From the NCBI GenBank assembly GCA_964616755.1, contig CAZTSI010000003.1, positions 62,001 through 126,000 on the forward strand: a stretch of 64,000 nucleotides of DNA, written 5' to 3'. The DNA is from CAYNFR01 sp964616755. GTDB taxonomy: Bacteria > Bacteroidota > Bacteroidia > Chitinophagales > Saprospiraceae. Shown here piece after piece: positions 27,644 to 38,300 of this stretch. The number at the start of each line of letters is the position of its first letter. The stretch's first letter is position 1. The position numbers and the translations under genes are program-made. The notes under the pieces are model-generated. The model did no database searches, was not told the origin of the DNA, and saw only the letters and a program-made list of their open reading frames with translations.

Positions 27644-28309
27644 TTATTTTGTTAATATAATATTGGTCGTTACGGGCTTATCTGTTACAGTAATAGCTGT
27701 GCTATTTTGCTGACAACCAGAGGCATATGCATGAAGTGTATATTGTCCTGGCGGAATGTCATTTAACACAAAGCGCTGTTGTTGATTCGTTAAAGTCCAA
27801 ATACGCGTTTTGTTGGAGACGACTAAGATCTCTGCATTCATTTCAGTGTGTATGTCGCAAAAAAGCTTTATCAGTCCTTCTTTTTCAAATATGACCTCCA
27901 CGGCCTCACCTTGGGTTCGTCTTCCAATATCAAATTTTTTCACGGACGAAAGACTAAATACATTGTGGTATACTGGATCAGAATTCTTCACTTGAATACG
28001 TTCACCTTGACGAACGACCATCAACCTAGGCTCAAACTGTATGTCCTTCTGATTAAGAACCTGAACCGTCGTCTGATTGATTTTATATTCATTGACTTGT
28101 TCAAGCCAAATGACCGCTGCTGTTGACTCATCTTCTTTTTTCGATACCGACGTCTTGTTGCCGTAGGGGCTCCGTTTTCCTTTTGATGTTGTCATATCGG
28201 GCATTTTTACTGTTCCTTCAATTGTAAAGCCAGCTGCCTTTTGGTCATGAAGGTAATATGGGTCATGTATACCTGCACAGAGAATTATCAGAATAAACCA
28301 AATATGCAT
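27644..28309 (-). CDS. Exported cupredoxin-domain protein (methylamine-utilisation-like)
   Basis: 221 aa with a hydrophobic N-terminus (MHIWFILIILCAGIH). A cupredoxin domain lies at about residues 60-165. Ligands for a type 1 copper site are visible: His in SDPVYHNVFSLS, Cys and His in LFCDIHTEM, and the Met that follows, a standard His-Cys-His-Met set. The C-terminal RFVLNDIPPGQYTLHAYASG is a carboxypeptidase-regulatory-like beta domain. It probably sits in the periplasm as a copper protein or redox sensor. It is the first gene of the trio; on its upstream side a weak -7 (TAACTTTA) is present. The link with a cyclase and a porin suggests sensing or handling of copper or redox state. Confidence 0.85.
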   Translation of the reverse strand: MHIWFILIILCAGIHDPYYLHDQKAAGFTIEGTVKMPDMTTSKGKRSPYGNKTSVSKKEDESTAAVIWLEQVNEYKINQTTVQVLNQKDIQFEPRLMVVRQGERIQVKNSDPVYHNVFSLSSVKKFDIGRRTQGEAVEVIFEKEGLIKLFCDIHTEMNAEILVVSNKTRIWTLTNQQQRFVLNDIPPGQYTLHAYASGCQQNSTAITVTDKPVTTNIILTK

Positions 28310-28555
28310 AATTGTTTTTTTGATTGTGTGAAGTCGTAAAGTTAGTCATTGATCTTAGCATGCTGCACAAATTTAACTAAGCCAAAGGTCTAGAATGGCT
28401 CTTTTTAAGTCCTTTGGTTGTATAAATCACTAAAAATGGTGATAGTCCCTAGGCAATTCGAGTCATTAAAACAGCTCATTTGTTCTCAACTACGCGTACT
28501 CTTGCCTCGTTTATCTGCGCAGACGAAACGATCTGGACGTATCTATTGTCTTATT

Positions 28556-29548
28556 TTATTCTTTGTAAATATTATGGATGAAAGTTAATATCTCATCCCT
28601 AACTTGCGGCCAATCAGAAGTTTTATACGATGAGCCGATTACGTGATTTCCTGCCTCTGGGAATGCATCAAATTCTATCATAGAAGGTGGCGTCGAAATG
28701 GCTGACTTAAATTTTAGCATTGCGTCAACACTAACCACTTGGTCTTGTTCTTTTTCATTTCGATAATAGTACCCCACATATACGGGAAGTTGTATTTTGG
28801 AAAAAATATCCCTCGTCATTGTTTGATCAATCAACGCTTGAAGGGCTATGAGTCCCTCTACGTGGTATTCGTTTGTCCAATAGGCTTTGTAGGATTGAGT
28901 AGAATCAAGTAGCCTATATTCTCCTACGAGTTTATGCGCTAATTGGCGACCCCAGCTACCTGTCAGCATCTTAGCCGTTTTGTTTTTAATTGAAATGTTG
29001 GGGCTCAGCATAATGAGACTGCTGATGTCTGGATCGTTAGCTGCAAGATAAATGGCTAAGGTGCTGCCTGTGCTACAAGACATTACAATAAGGGTGTCGC
29101 CGAGCACCTTGCCTATAGCTATGGCTTGCTTAGCATCGTCCATCAACTGAGCTGGAGTAAGGTATCGAAATACTTCCTTGTCTTGAACTCCGTGATCTCG
29201 AAGTCTTGCAAGATAGAGGTTTGCTTTTAGCGAATCAGCTATCTGGAGATGAATTGGAAAGCCTTCTCCCTGACTCGCACTGAATCCATGAATGTAAACG
29301 ATACTATAGGCTGTTTTTTTTCGAGAGCTATCTGCCCAGACTATTCTGGCTTCGTTATCTGGTTTTAGATTTGTAATGAGCGCTTCTTTTTTAGCTATAA
29401 GTTTATCAAGGTTAGCCAAGTCGTATTGCTGCTCAAGAGGAGCGTTGTTGACCTTTTCAAATTTTGGCTTAGGGCCTAACACAAATACTGTTAATCCCAG
29501 AAGCGGAACAATAAGTAAGGCCATCAATACTTTCTTTACGACTTTCAT
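28556..29548 (-). CDS. Alpha/beta hydrolase, membrane-anchored or exported
   Basis: 330 aa. The N-terminus MKVVKKVLMALLIVPLLGLTVFVLGP is an uncleaved signal anchor or signal peptide. The fold is shown by IVYIHGFSASQGEGFP (oxyanion region), IVMSCSTGSTLAIYLA with nucleophile Ser in SxSxG rather than GxSxG, and a terminal FPEAGNHVI with the catalytic His. The LPVYVGYYYRNEKEQDQVVS stretch carries the probable Asp. Relatives include monoacylglycerol-lipase-like and serine aminopeptidase-type hydrolases (Hydrolase_4). Substrate unknown. It is monocistronic, 56 bases after recQ and on the same strand. Confidence 0.85.
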   Translation of the reverse strand: MKVVKKVLMALLIVPLLGLTVFVLGPKPKFEKVNNAPLEQQYDLANLDKLIAKKEALITNLKPDNEARIVWADSSRKKTAYSIVYIHGFSASQGEGFPIHLQIADSLKANLYLARLRDHGVQDKEVFRYLTPAQLMDDAKQAIAIGKVLGDTLIVMSCSTGSTLAIYLAANDPDISSLIMLSPNISIKNKTAKMLTGSWGRQLAHKLVGEYRLLDSTQSYKAYWTNEYHVEGLIALQALIDQTMTRDIFSKIQLPVYVGYYYRNEKEQDQVVSVDAMLKFKSAISTPPSMIEFDAFPEAGNHVIGSSYKTSDWPQVRDEILTFIHNIYKE

Positions 29549-29604
29549 TAATACAGTGAGTTAAGTTGTTACTTTATTTACAAGGCTTTATCAACGTATG
29601 GTGG

Positions 29605-31413
29605 TTACTGTTCTTTCATATATTCTTCAATGATACGAATGATTTGGTGCCCGTACTTTTCTTTTTTTAACTGACCTATGCCTTCTATGTTATCTAACGC
29701 AGCCCAGAATAAAGGTTTTTGGTCTGATAGATGTTTGAGCGTTTTATCATGAAAGATAGTATATGCTGGTATGCGTTGCTGCGATGCCTGATGAGCTCTC
29801 CAGATTCGTAGTTTTTCAAAAAGATGGTCATCTGGATGTAAAGGTATGTCGGATGTTCTGCGTTTTTTTGTCACCAGTGAAGGTGATAGATATTTGTGCA
29901 ATTCTATTATGCGGTTCATTTGAAGTACATCATGTGCCAAGGGCGTCAGACGCAAGAGTGATCCGCGGGCATAATCTATTTCTACGATGCCCAATTGAAT
30001 GATTTGTGTCAGATATTCTCTCCATTCTGGATAGCTCAAGTCCCGACCGGCCCCAAAGGTTTTAATCTCATGAAACCCTTTTTCTCTTAATTCTGGCTTG
30101 ATAGTACCTTTGAGAACATCCATTAAGTTGGTAAGGGTGAGCTGCTCTTGGCATCGACTAATGGCGCTGATTACTTTTTGTGCGATGATCGTGCCATCAA
30201 ATCGCTTAGGCGGCGAAAGACAAATGTCGCAATGACCGCATGGGGTATGTCGGTATTCGCCAAAGTAGTTGAGAATCACGTTCGTACGGCAATTAAAACC
30301 GCTGCCCAGTTGCCACATGCGATCTAGCTTATCAGATTGTATTTCTTTGTACTCTAATTCAGAGTCACTATTCTCGATAAATTTTCTGAGTTGCGTCACA
30401 TCAGCCCAGCTATGAAACAATAGGGCCTCTGACGGCAGATTATCTCGACCTGCTCGTCCAATTTCTTGATAGTAGCTTTCAATATTTTTGGGTAAATTAT
30501 AATGAATCACAAATCTAACATTGCTCTTGTCGATGCCCATGCCAAAGGCGATCGTAGCACAAATAATATGGATTTCGTCATTTTGAAATCTCGATTGAAT
30601 GCGGCTCCTACTAAGTGCATCCATCCCTGCATGGTAGTAGGCAGATTTGTAGCCCAATTTTTCTAATTCATGTGCCGTTTTCTCCGCTGTGTTTCGACTC
30701 AGGGTATAAATGATGCCAGATTGATGGACAAACTTATTTAGGAATCTCCTAATCTGCGCCATTCTATTTTGGGCCGGCAAGGATTGAAGATAAATATTAT
30801 GGCGTTCAAAGCTCATGATACTCACCTTGGGTTCCTTAAGAGCGAGTTTTTCTAACATTTCAAATCTCGTAGCGGCATCTGCTGTGGCCGTCAAGGCGAC
30901 GAGTGTAGCGGCGGGAAAACACTCGCGCAATTGCTTTAGCTTAGTGTATTCGGGCCTAAAGTCATTGCCCCAAATCGAGACACAATGCGCTTCATCTATT
31001 GCAATTAAAGGAATACATTTATTTCTAAGAAAATCTAAGAATCGCGGCTGCAGCACAGTTTCGGGGGAGAGATAAAGGATGGTAAGTTCCCCTCTATCGA
31101 TGTCATTGGTCAACGATTGTTTTTCGTCTAAAGACAAGTTGCTATGAATAGCGGCGGCATTCACTCCTAATTGCTTTAATGCAGCAACCTGATCCTCCAT
31201 CAAGGCAATCAGCGGCGAGATAACTAAGGTCATACCCTTCATCAATAATGCAGGTAGCTGATAACATAAGGATTTTCCCCCGCCCGTGGGCATAATGATG
31301 AGATTGTCTTGCTTGTTTAAGATGCTTGTTATTATTTCTTCTTGCCCTTCTCTAAACTGATGGTATCCAAAAACTTCTGCAAGCTTTTTTCTTGATTCTA
31401 TTCTTTGATCCAT
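29605..31413 (-). CDS. recQ: ATP-dependent DNA helicase RecQ
   Basis: 602 aa, a normal RecQ length. Helicase motifs are in order: GYHQFREGQEEII (motif 0), IMPTGGGKSLCYQLPAL (Walker A), IDEAHCVSIWGNDFRPEY (motif II with the aromatic-rich RecQ loop), CATIAFGMGIDKSNVRFVIH and QEIGRAGRD. The zinc-binding subdomain is visible as CRTN, CGHCDIC (cysteines near residues 375-400). A winged-helix region and an HRDC-like C-terminal end (RIPAYTIFHDKTLKHLSDQKP) follow. Acts in recombination and replication repair. The downstream sulfatase gene's stop overlaps its start by 16 bases, so the two may be co-transcribed. Confidence 0.95.
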   Translation of the reverse strand: MDQRIESRKKLAEVFGYHQFREGQEEIITSILNKQDNLIIMPTGGGKSLCYQLPALLMKGMTLVISPLIALMEDQVAALKQLGVNAAAIHSNLSLDEKQSLTNDIDRGELTILYLSPETVLQPRFLDFLRNKCIPLIAIDEAHCVSIWGNDFRPEYTKLKQLRECFPAATLVALTATADAATRFEMLEKLALKEPKVSIMSFERHNIYLQSLPAQNRMAQIRRFLNKFVHQSGIIYTLSRNTAEKTAHELEKLGYKSAYYHAGMDALSRSRIQSRFQNDEIHIICATIAFGMGIDKSNVRFVIHYNLPKNIESYYQEIGRAGRDNLPSEALLFHSWADVTQLRKFIENSDSELEYKEIQSDKLDRMWQLGSGFNCRTNVILNYFGEYRHTPCGHCDICLSPPKRFDGTIIAQKVISAISRCQEQLTLTNLMDVLKGTIKPELREKGFHEIKTFGAGRDLSYPEWREYLTQIIQLGIVEIDYARGSLLRLTPLAHDVLQMNRIIELHKYLSPSLVTKKRRTSDIPLHPDDHLFEKLRIWRAHQASQQRIPAYTIFHDKTLKHLSDQKPLFWAALDNIEGIGQLKKEKYGHQIIRIIEEYMKEQ

Positions 31414-33011
31414 CCTTTAGCTTTGTAATCGTCAATATACTTTTGGCTAAGTTCGTCTGAGTCTTTATAGTGTATGCGAATTTTCAATAATTCTTGTTTT
31501 AGGCTGTCGACAATCGTGCGATAACTTGGGTTATGATATATGTTTTCAATTTCTTCTGGATCGGCTATTCGGTCATACAGCTCCCATTCATCTATGTCAT
31601 AGTAAAAATGCATCAGTTTATATTCGCGCGTGGCGATGCCATAATGCCTTTTAACGGCATGAACGCCCGGGTATTCATAATAATGATAGTAGACAGCCTC
31701 TCTTTTCCATTTTTCGGTATGCCCAGTCAGAATGGGCATCATACTTTCACCTTGCATATCTAATGGGGGCACAATTTTGGCAGCTTCTAAAAGCGTTTGG
31801 GCAAAGTCGAGATTTTGCACCATTTGATCCGCTGTGGTTTTGGGGGTTATGACATGTGGCCATCTTATAAGCAGAGGTGTCTTAAAGGATTGATTGTACA
31901 TAAATCGTTTGTCATACCAACCATGTTCACCTAAATAAAATCCTTGATCAGAAGTATAGACAACGAGGGTGTTGTCCGTTAAGTTTTGATCATCTAAATA
32001 GTCTAAAACTCTTCCGACATTTTCATCAATACCTGCTATAGTACCTAAGTAATCTTGCATATACCGCTGATATTTCCAAACCAATAGTGTGCTATCATTC
32101 ATCGTTGAGTAGAATTCCTTGAAGGTTTGACCTATAGGGTTATAGACAGCATCCCATTGCGACCTTTGGGTTTCGTCTAATCGGCTCATCATATGTTCAT
32201 ACATCTTGTCTTCTTCAAAACCCAAGTCTCTCATTACCGAAGTGGGCAGTTTATTGTCGTAACTCAGGTACATATGGTTGAGAATACTCATTTCTGATTG
32301 AGGTGATGCTTGGCTACGCGAGGCATAGTCATCCATCAATGTAGTAGGCATCGGAAAAGTTTTCTTCGTGAATGCCTCATAATGTCGTTGTGCGGGCATC
32401 CATGCTCGATGTGGGGCTTTGTGCAAGTATAGTAATAAAAATGGTTGGTCAGGTTTGCGCCTGTTTTCTAACCAATCTATAGTAAGATCAGTAATGATAT
32501 CGGTCACATGGCCCTTGATCGTCGTATCCCCAGTCGAGGTGATAAAATCGGGATTGTAGTAATCACCTTGGCCTGGAAGAATTTTAAACTCATCAAAACC
32601 TTTAGGGGTATTTCCGAAGTGAAGTTTACCAAACATAGCCGTTTGATAACCTGCGGATTGAAGCAACTGTGCAAAGGTTACATTACTGGTGTCAAATGGG
32701 GAGTTGTTATCGATTTTGCCGTTTAGGTGACTGTGTTTGCCCGTTAAAATCACTGCTCTAGAAGGCGCACAAATAGAATTGGTCACACAAGCATTTGTAA
32801 ATCGCATGCCTTCTTTCGCAAGTCGATCAATATTAGGAGTTTGAATAAGTCGACTGTCATATGCGCTGATGGCTTGATAAGCATGATCATCAGACATGAT
32901 GAAGACTATATTTGGTCGCTTGGTGATCGGAGGGCGTTCCTTATTGCAAGATAATGATAATGAGCAAGTTGCAACAAAAAAAACTAATAATTTCAAGGCG
33001 GCATTAATCAT
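31398..33011 (-). CDS. Sulfatase (S1 family), probable lipoprotein
   Basis: 537 aa from ATG 33011. The frame extends to 33176, but this would overlap the divergent SET gene and the extension is basic and unlike a signal, while from 33011 a lipoprotein signal ends in SLSC (Cys22). Asp41 and Asp42 in FIMSDDHAYQ bind the metal, and CAPSR at residues 81-85 has the Cys converted to formylglycine. GHTEKWKREAVYYHYYEYPG near the C-terminus and IDDY-type end fit. It removes sulfate from polysaccharides or glycosaminoglycans outside the cytoplasm. An anaerobic or aerobic maturase is not seen in the window. Its 3' end overlaps the recQ start. Confidence 0.92.
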   Translation of the reverse strand: MINAALKLLVFFVATCSLSLSCNKERPPITKRPNIVFIMSDDHAYQAISAYDSRLIQTPNIDRLAKEGMRFTNACVTNSICAPSRAVILTGKHSHLNGKIDNNSPFDTSNVTFAQLLQSAGYQTAMFGKLHFGNTPKGFDEFKILPGQGDYYNPDFITSTGDTTIKGHVTDIITDLTIDWLENRRKPDQPFLLLYLHKAPHRAWMPAQRHYEAFTKKTFPMPTTLMDDYASRSQASPQSEMSILNHMYLSYDNKLPTSVMRDLGFEEDKMYEHMMSRLDETQRSQWDAVYNPIGQTFKEFYSTMNDSTLLVWKYQRYMQDYLGTIAGIDENVGRVLDYLDDQNLTDNTLVVYTSDQGFYLGEHGWYDKRFMYNQSFKTPLLIRWPHVITPKTTADQMVQNLDFAQTLLEAAKIVPPLDMQGESMMPILTGHTEKWKREAVYYHYYEYPGVHAVKRHYGIATREYKLMHFYYDIDEWELYDRIADPEEIENIYHNPSYRTIVDSLKQELLKIRIHYKDSDELSQKYIDDYKAKGWIKE

Positions 33012-33064
33012 AATCAGTGGTTTAGGTGTCCAGCGTGAACGGTCGTTTATTTTTTTTAAGAATG

Positions 33065-33072
33065 CCAAGATA
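33065..33072 (-). promoter_or_regulatory. Variant -7 box (TATCTTGG) for the sulfatase gene
   Basis: The minus strand reads TATCTTGG, one change from TAnnTTTG, 54 bases before the sulfatase start. The same octamer occurs upstream of two other minus-strand genes in this window (38724-38731 and 55711-55718). Confidence 0.4.
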
Positions 33073-33144
33073 TGAAACGTAAAGATAAAATTAGCATTCA
33101 AAGGGACTAAGCATGTCGATCTGAGCGATCTTAAAGAACAATTG

Positions 33145-33152
33145 TACCTTTG
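33145..33152 (+). promoter_or_regulatory. -7 box for the SET-domain gene
   Basis: TACCTTTG, an exact TAnnTTTG match, 15 bases before the ATG at 33168. A short leader is implied. Confidence 0.5.
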
Positions 33153-33167
33153 AAAAAAAAGTGAAAG

Positions 33168-33563
33168 ATGCTGCATGTACCCGGGCTTATTATACTAGAT
33201 TCTACTTTAGGGGGAAGGGGTGTTTTTTGTGCGCATGACTTAGCCGCGGGTGATATTATAGAGGTATGTCCAATTATAAAAATACCAACAGGGCAGTTAC
33301 AATCTATTGATCCTACTATTTTGTATGAATATTATTTTTTGTGGAATGAGGAAGGTTTCGAGGCATGTATTGCATTAGGATACGGCTCGCTATATAATCA
33401 TGGGGTGAATGCGAATGTTGAAATTATCTTGGATTATACTTCTGATGAAATCATTTTTAAAGCCATAAGAGATATACGCGCAAGTCAAGAACTACTCATT
33501 GATTATCAGGGAGGTGATGAGCATGGAGATCAAAAATCTTTATGGTTTATTGTAAATGCTTAA
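33168..33563 (+). CDS. SET-domain protein (putative lysine methyltransferase)
   Basis: 131 aa, little more than a SET domain. GGRGVFCAHDLAAGDIIEVCP (near residues 15-35) is the N-terminal SET segment, LYNHGVNANVEI holds the NH-x-N type SAM-binding motif, and ASQELLIDYQG is the C-terminal ELxxDY motif, which would give the pseudoknot. Such small bacterial SET proteins are presumed to methylate lysine of a protein or a small molecule; the target is unknown. Its stop overlaps the convergent metalloprotease stop by 4 bases (33560-33563). An exact -7 box supports the start. Confidence 0.88.
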   Translation: MLHVPGLIILDSTLGGRGVFCAHDLAAGDIIEVCPIIKIPTGQLQSIDPTILYEYYFLWNEEGFEACIALGYGSLYNHGVNANVEIILDYTSDEIIFKAIRDIRASQELLIDYQGGDEHGDQKSLWFIVNA

Positions 33564-35296
33564 TTGCAATCTTGCATATTGATAGTCAACGTAGAGGATA
33601 GATTTAATGTAAATTGTGGAACAAAGAGTACTGACTTTTCAGACGTAAGTGAGAGTACATTAGAAAAGGGAATGGCGGCGTCCTGAAGACGAATATTTGC
33701 TTTATTGCTATAATTCCCATTTACACTGCCAGTTAGTGCAATATCGCCATCACAAAGGTTTGGTTTGGAAATAAAATATACAGGACATGACCAAGAAGAA
33801 TTACTTAAAGGGCAAGTTACTGACGCTGTTATAATATATTCTTGATTGGGGGTAAGATCTGATAATTGAACTGTATTTGAAGTGCTATTTGCCGTGCAAA
33901 TGCAATTGCCGAAAGTTGTAGGTGTGCGATAAGTTAAAAAGAAGTACTGTGACGAATCTTTATCTATCACAATAGTAGCTGCCGTTCCTGTTCTATTCAT
34001 GGTGATACTTATTTGCTCCTCTCTCGGTGTGGGACAGCTGTAATTAAGAGGCAAAAGGCAATTGTTAACAAAGTTTCTTATTTTAACTTCAACTTGCGGG
34101 TGAACAAGATTTGAATTATTAGGATTACCACAATAGCTCATTAACGTGCCATTTGCAGGGACAGATCTCTTATCAGGGTTGTAACAAGGATTCCCCTCGA
34201 CTGAAGGATTGCCACAGTCATCTATTTGAGTAAGATTTCCATTCCATGCGCAAGCGTGGGTATGTGGTGCACTGAGATTATGTCCTATTTCATGCGCTAC
34301 TAACAATCGCGAAGATGATGGGTGATTCTGAATGTTTGAATAAGCATAAAGTGGAGCGCTATTATTACAAAAATTTTTGATATCGGCGATACCCCCGTGA
34401 CGGCGCGTATTAGTCGAAAGCAAATGAGCAATTCGACCATTATATGATCCAATTTCACTGAGTGTGCACGAAAACAAATTGAGCACGTCATAGGATGAGG
34501 ATTTACGCCCCGCTTCATAAGGATCAGGTGTGGTCCAAACTTTAATTTGTGATATTTGAAGTTGTATGGATATTTCTGTCGTATAAATGGCGGCAACAGC
34601 ATTCATAAGCGATAAAACTATACTTTCTGTTTGTATTTTATTGCGGCCATTGTCCAAGTACATTTGATAATCACATTCAATATATACAGAGACGGAGCCT
34701 GTAGATTTTTTGTACTGTGTGTAGGATAGTTGCGCGGTCTCAAATTGGGGTTCATAGTTATCTTTGGTCGCACATGTATAGCCTTGATAGTTGTTATCCT
34801 TTTTTAGCTTGTATCTTGTATTTTTTTTGTCCGATGGGTTGTCTTCGGGTGTTATGGTATAGCTGGATGAGTGATCAAAATAAGTAATATAGAGTTGATT
34901 ATTCACGATGGACATTTGAATACCTGCTATTTCCTTATTCGATTTTGAAGAAGTATAAAACTTGGCATGATCACTTCTATTCGTTAATATATTGCCAAGC
35001 TCATCAGTAAGAGTATAGTCCTTAGTAAGTAATTCATATTGAACTAATTCGTGATTTATCCATTTTTTCGTAAGCGTAGGAATAGAAATTAAAAGCTTCT
35101 GTTGGTTTGAGTTCAAAATATTCTGTAACGCTTGTCTGTTTACCTCTAAGAATAGTTGATCAGTGGAGCTAGACTTTTGGGCAGAATAGGCAAATAATGT
35201 GTGTGTTTCTTTGACTTGTCCATACACAGTATGCCGCGAAAAAGTACAGAGCAATAAAACTGAGAAACAAAATGGTAAGATGTGGTTGTTGTTCAC
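33560..35296 (-). CDS. Secreted zinc metalloprotease (reprolysin-like)
   Basis: 578 aa with signal peptide MNNNHILPFCFSVLLLCTFSRHTVYG. After a pro-region of about 200 residues with YTCATKDNYEP, the catalytic domain shows VAHEIGHNLSAPHTHACAW near residues 333-350, that is HExxHxxxxxH plus the extra His, the metzincin motif of M12B-like enzymes, and a later GTLMSYCGNP that looks like the Met-turn. The C-terminal 130 residues form a fibronectin-type-III-like fold (SNTVQLSDLTPNQEYIITA) and end without a clear sorting domain. It would be a secreted or surface protease. A serine-rich middle (SSSTDQL) is seen near the mature N-terminus. Confidence 0.88.
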   Translation of the reverse strand: MNNNHILPFCFSVLLLCTFSRHTVYGQVKETHTLFAYSAQKSSSTDQLFLEVNRQALQNILNSNQQKLLISIPTLTKKWINHELVQYELLTKDYTLTDELGNILTNRSDHAKFYTSSKSNKEIAGIQMSIVNNQLYITYFDHSSSYTITPEDNPSDKKNTRYKLKKDNNYQGYTCATKDNYEPQFETAQLSYTQYKKSTGSVSVYIECDYQMYLDNGRNKIQTESIVLSLMNAVAAIYTTEISIQLQISQIKVWTTPDPYEAGRKSSSYDVLNLFSCTLSEIGSYNGRIAHLLSTNTRRHGGIADIKNFCNNSAPLYAYSNIQNHPSSSRLLVAHEIGHNLSAPHTHACAWNGNLTQIDDCGNPSVEGNPCYNPDKRSVPANGTLMSYCGNPNNSNLVHPQVEVKIRNFVNNCLLPLNYSCPTPREEQISITMNRTGTAATIVIDKDSSQYFFLTYRTPTTFGNCICTANSTSNTVQLSDLTPNQEYIITASVTCPLSNSSWSCPVYFISKPNLCDGDIALTGSVNGNYSNKANIRLQDAAIPFSNVLSLTSEKSVLFVPQFTLNLSSTLTINMQDCN

Positions 35297-35307
35297 TCTA
35301 TAAATAA

Positions 35308-38300
35308 TTATCTTTTCTGAATACCTGGTAGGTTGGTCGAAGGAATGTCACTACTATCAAAGAAAGTGCCTGCATTTATCTGACGAGGATAGATTTCATC
35401 TAGATTATCACCTATATACAGTCGGCCATTTTTCATGACATGCGTGATCGTGTTGGTATGATGAATATCTTCTAAAGGGTTCTTTTCCATTATCACTAGG
35501 TCGGCGAGTTTGCCTGCTTCGATGCTACCCAAATCTTTTTCTAATCCGATAGCTCTTGCGCCTAGTATAGTAGCTGTGCGCATGGCATCTAATGTACTCA
35601 TTCCGCCCGAGGCTACTGCCCAAAGTTCCCAATGATATCCTAGACCTTGTAACTGACCGTGAGAACCTACCCCAACAGTACCTCCTTTTTCTACTATTTG
35701 TCTTGCGGTCTCAGCATGTTTTTGAAATACATGCTCCTCATCCATAAACCATCCCGGTCTGCGTCGGGATTTGGCATCCAACTCTGCCTTGGGGGTAAAG
35801 TAGTTTAGCTTTTTATCATATTGAGGACTGTGTCGGCTATAGAAATAATTTTCAGCCCACGGGCCGCCATAGGCCACTAACAGCGTAGGGGTCACGGCCA
35901 CACCAGATTCGACAAGAAGTTGAAGTACATCATCATATATTGGGTATATGGGCAGAGCGTGTTCATGCCCCGGATAACCATCTAATATTTGCGTCATGTT
36001 TAATTTGAAGTCCAGCCCTCCCTCAGTGGTAGGCATGATGTTTTGTTCTTTTGCTGCTTTAATGATCCACTGTCGTTCTTGCCGATTGCCGGCCATATAC
36101 ATTTTGATAGTCTTTGTATCGTAATATTTGGAATATTGCTCAAGAACGCGGTCGGCATGTTTCTGGTCTTTGATTCGATATGACCAAAAGCCCACTCCTG
36201 GGCCAGTTGAGTAGATTCGAGGACCCAAAATCTGGCCTGCTTCGACCATATCTTCATAGGTTAGTACATCAGTCGTAGCGGTCTGAGGGTCTCTTGTAGT
36301 AGTGACGCCATAAGCAAGATTAGCAGCATAGATCCATACTTCATTCTTGTGCAATCCCCAGTTGGGCCACATATGAGCATGTGTATCGACAAATCCCGGA
36401 CTAATTGTTTTGCCTGTCATGTTTATGGTCTCGGCATCGGTGTCTACTTGTAGCGTGCCTGATGCGCCAACTGCCTTGATTCGGTTGTTGACGATGTAGA
36501 TATCCCCATTTTCTATTACTCCTTCGCCAGACATACTCAAAATGCGCGCATTGGTAAGTAGTAGTTTACCTACGGGTACATCTCTTTCAGCCATTACTTT
36601 TATAGGATACTCCTTCGCGTGATACGATTCTGCAAGTAAAGCGGAGTCTATTTTCTCCGTAGTTGACGTTGAATCTTTTTTAGCGGCAACTGCAAGTGCT
36701 TTTAGCTTTTTTTGTTCTTTTTCATATACCACTGCATCGTTAATATGATAATCAAATACGCTATTGCCCAATGACCAAATGACTCGATGCCCATCTCCTG
36801 TCCAATGCGGCCACTCGCCTCCGATTTCCGTAAGTTTTCTAGATGGAAAACTTGAATTTTGCGGATTGCTCACATTGATGGAGGGGATTTCGCCACCTAT
36901 AGTAGGAATCGCCACTGTATAGATCTCGTTATTGATTAGCGCCAAGGCTGTCTTACCGTCAGGGTGCATAGTAATGAGGGTAGCATCAGAGGGCTTTTTG
37001 GCTGGCTCTGTTTCACTGGCTACTAACATACAATGTTGCTCCATATGAAGTGCAGGATAAGTAGTTATACCTGATATTTTGACATGCTGCTTTTCATCAG
37101 AATCGTCCCAACGCACAGAAATTAAACCTTTGGCAGGATGATTCAAATAGATGCGTTCACTGCCTTTAACAAAATGTGCATTCGTGCGCCCGTGGGTCAT
37201 GCCAATAGATGTTATCCCACCGCTAATAGGATCTATCCAAGCCAATTCTTCAGTTGCCCCAAAAGCAAAAGGGCCGATGGCGTTGACATAACTTTGGGCT
37301 GAACCTGTTGTAAAGATGATTCTATTCGTATTAAAATCCCAATTAGGATCGCTGTAAAAGGCTTCTTTGGTGGTCAATTTTTTTAGTCGTGCAACTCCAG
37401 TTGACAGATCCGCCACGTAGATATGTCCTCCTTCGTTTTCCCAGCTTACGAAGGCGATGGAACGGCTATCAGGACTCCAAGTAGGCATGGCCTCAGTAAA
37501 GGTGTGATCGCTAATACGACTTGGCGTGCCATATGGGTAGTCGGCGACATATAATCTGTTGAGCGCGCTAAAGCTTATCTTTTTTCCATCAGGCGAAATG
37601 CGGGGGTCACGGATTTGGGTAATTTCAAACGTTGAGTCATCTGAAACTGGATAATCAAACCTTAGCTCAGGGCCGTAGTCAATCGTTTCGTTTACTTCAA
37701 ATGGTATTTGTCTTGCTTGTCCAGAGGTCATATCTATCGCATGAATGCCTCCTCCATAAGACACAAGAATCCTCTTACTGTCGGGAGTAAAGCTCATGCT
37801 AGGATAGACGCCTAATCTAGCGCGTGATTCTTGTTCATCACGTTGCACTGGATATGCGAGCCAATTTTCCTCCCCTGTTTGTAAATTTCGTCTTACTAAT
37901 CCAGTCTGCGTATTATGTCGAGTACCATATACGAGCCATTGACCATCAGGCGAGAGGGTCGGTGCGAATGCCGAGCCATAGCGACTAGTTTTGGTTTCTA
38001 GTTCTCCTGTTTCTCTATCATAGGTTGCTAATTGGTATTCAGGCATTTGCGCATTGTACGACCAATCACCATTGCGTTGAGAAATCCATATGTATTGTTC
38101 ATTTTTCCCAAAACTTGGTTCGATGGTTTTAAGATTTTCTGGTTTGGAGATCAACTGCATTCCACCGCCGCCATCTTTGTGAAACAGGAACAGTTTCAGG
38201 TTTCGGACGCCTTTTGCCGCAACGATATATTCTCCATCAGGAGTCCATTCTGCTGATTGGTAGTTTTGATCATTATCCTTAGTTATTTGCTCAAATTTGA

